From NCBI GenBank assembly GCA_964397015.1, contig CAYNHL010000174.1, positions 1 through 5,692 on the forward strand: 5,692 bases of DNA, written 5' to 3'. Position numbers and translations under genes: made by a program. The number at the start of each line of letters is the position of its first letter. The stretch's first letter is position 1. The notes beneath the pieces were generated by a model. The model was not told the DNA's origin. It saw only the letters and a program-made list of their open reading frames with translations, and did not search any database. Source of the stretch: MADRE2 sp964397015. GTDB taxonomy: Bacteria > Desulfobacterota > Desulfobacteria > Desulfobacterales > Desulfobacteraceae. Positions 5,643 to 5,692 of this stretch are shown here, piece after piece.

Positions 5643-5692
5643 GTAAAAAGATTTGATTTTTCCGGCTCAAACATTTAGGGTGACAAAAAAAA

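Overview
The window is a gene-dense stretch of bacterial chromosome of moderate G+C. Eight plus-strand genes converge on two minus-strand genes, and there is no gene-free stretch longer than about 140 bases. The gene families are a tandem pair of MinD-type ATPases carrying ferredoxin inserts, NifX/ORP-like cofactor-binding proteins, a CGGC-domain protein, an IscU-like scaffold, a stand-alone PocR domain and an FmdE-like protein. This mix is typical of strict anaerobes and best fits a sulfate-reducing or related Desulfobacterota (former Deltaproteobacteria). The lineage is inferred from gene content only; there is no rRNA or other phylogenetic marker here.

Left part (1-1881): the C-terminus of one MinD/Mrp-type ATPase overlaps by 4 bases with a complete second one (Walker A plus two 4Cys motifs). 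Two small NifX/NifB-C-type proteins follow. The combination resembles the ATPase and orange-protein (ORP) arrangement known in Desulfovibrio, where a NifX-fold protein carries a Mo-Cu-sulfide cluster.

Middle part (1882-4016): an intergenic stretch of 137 bases carries a strong long inverted repeat. After it come a Cys-rich CGGC protein, an IscU/NifU-N-type scaffold with all three ligand cysteines, a free-standing PocR sensory domain with four cysteines, and a gamma-carbonic-anhydrase-like hexapeptide protein with all three metal-ligand histidines.

Right part (3991-5692): on the minus strand, an EamA/DMT permease is followed by an FmdE-family protein with a C-terminal zinc finger. That unit ends in a textbook intrinsic terminator whose stem and U-tract lie inside the last codons of the convergent carbonic-anhydrase-like gene.

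As a whole, the plus-strand array looks like a metal-sulfur cluster (Fe-S, possibly Mo-containing) assembly or handling locus: ATPase carriers, cofactor-binding NifX-fold proteins, a scaffold, and a possible metal or cofactor sensor. The individual families are known. The specific combination and its substrate are what cannot be decided from sequence alone.
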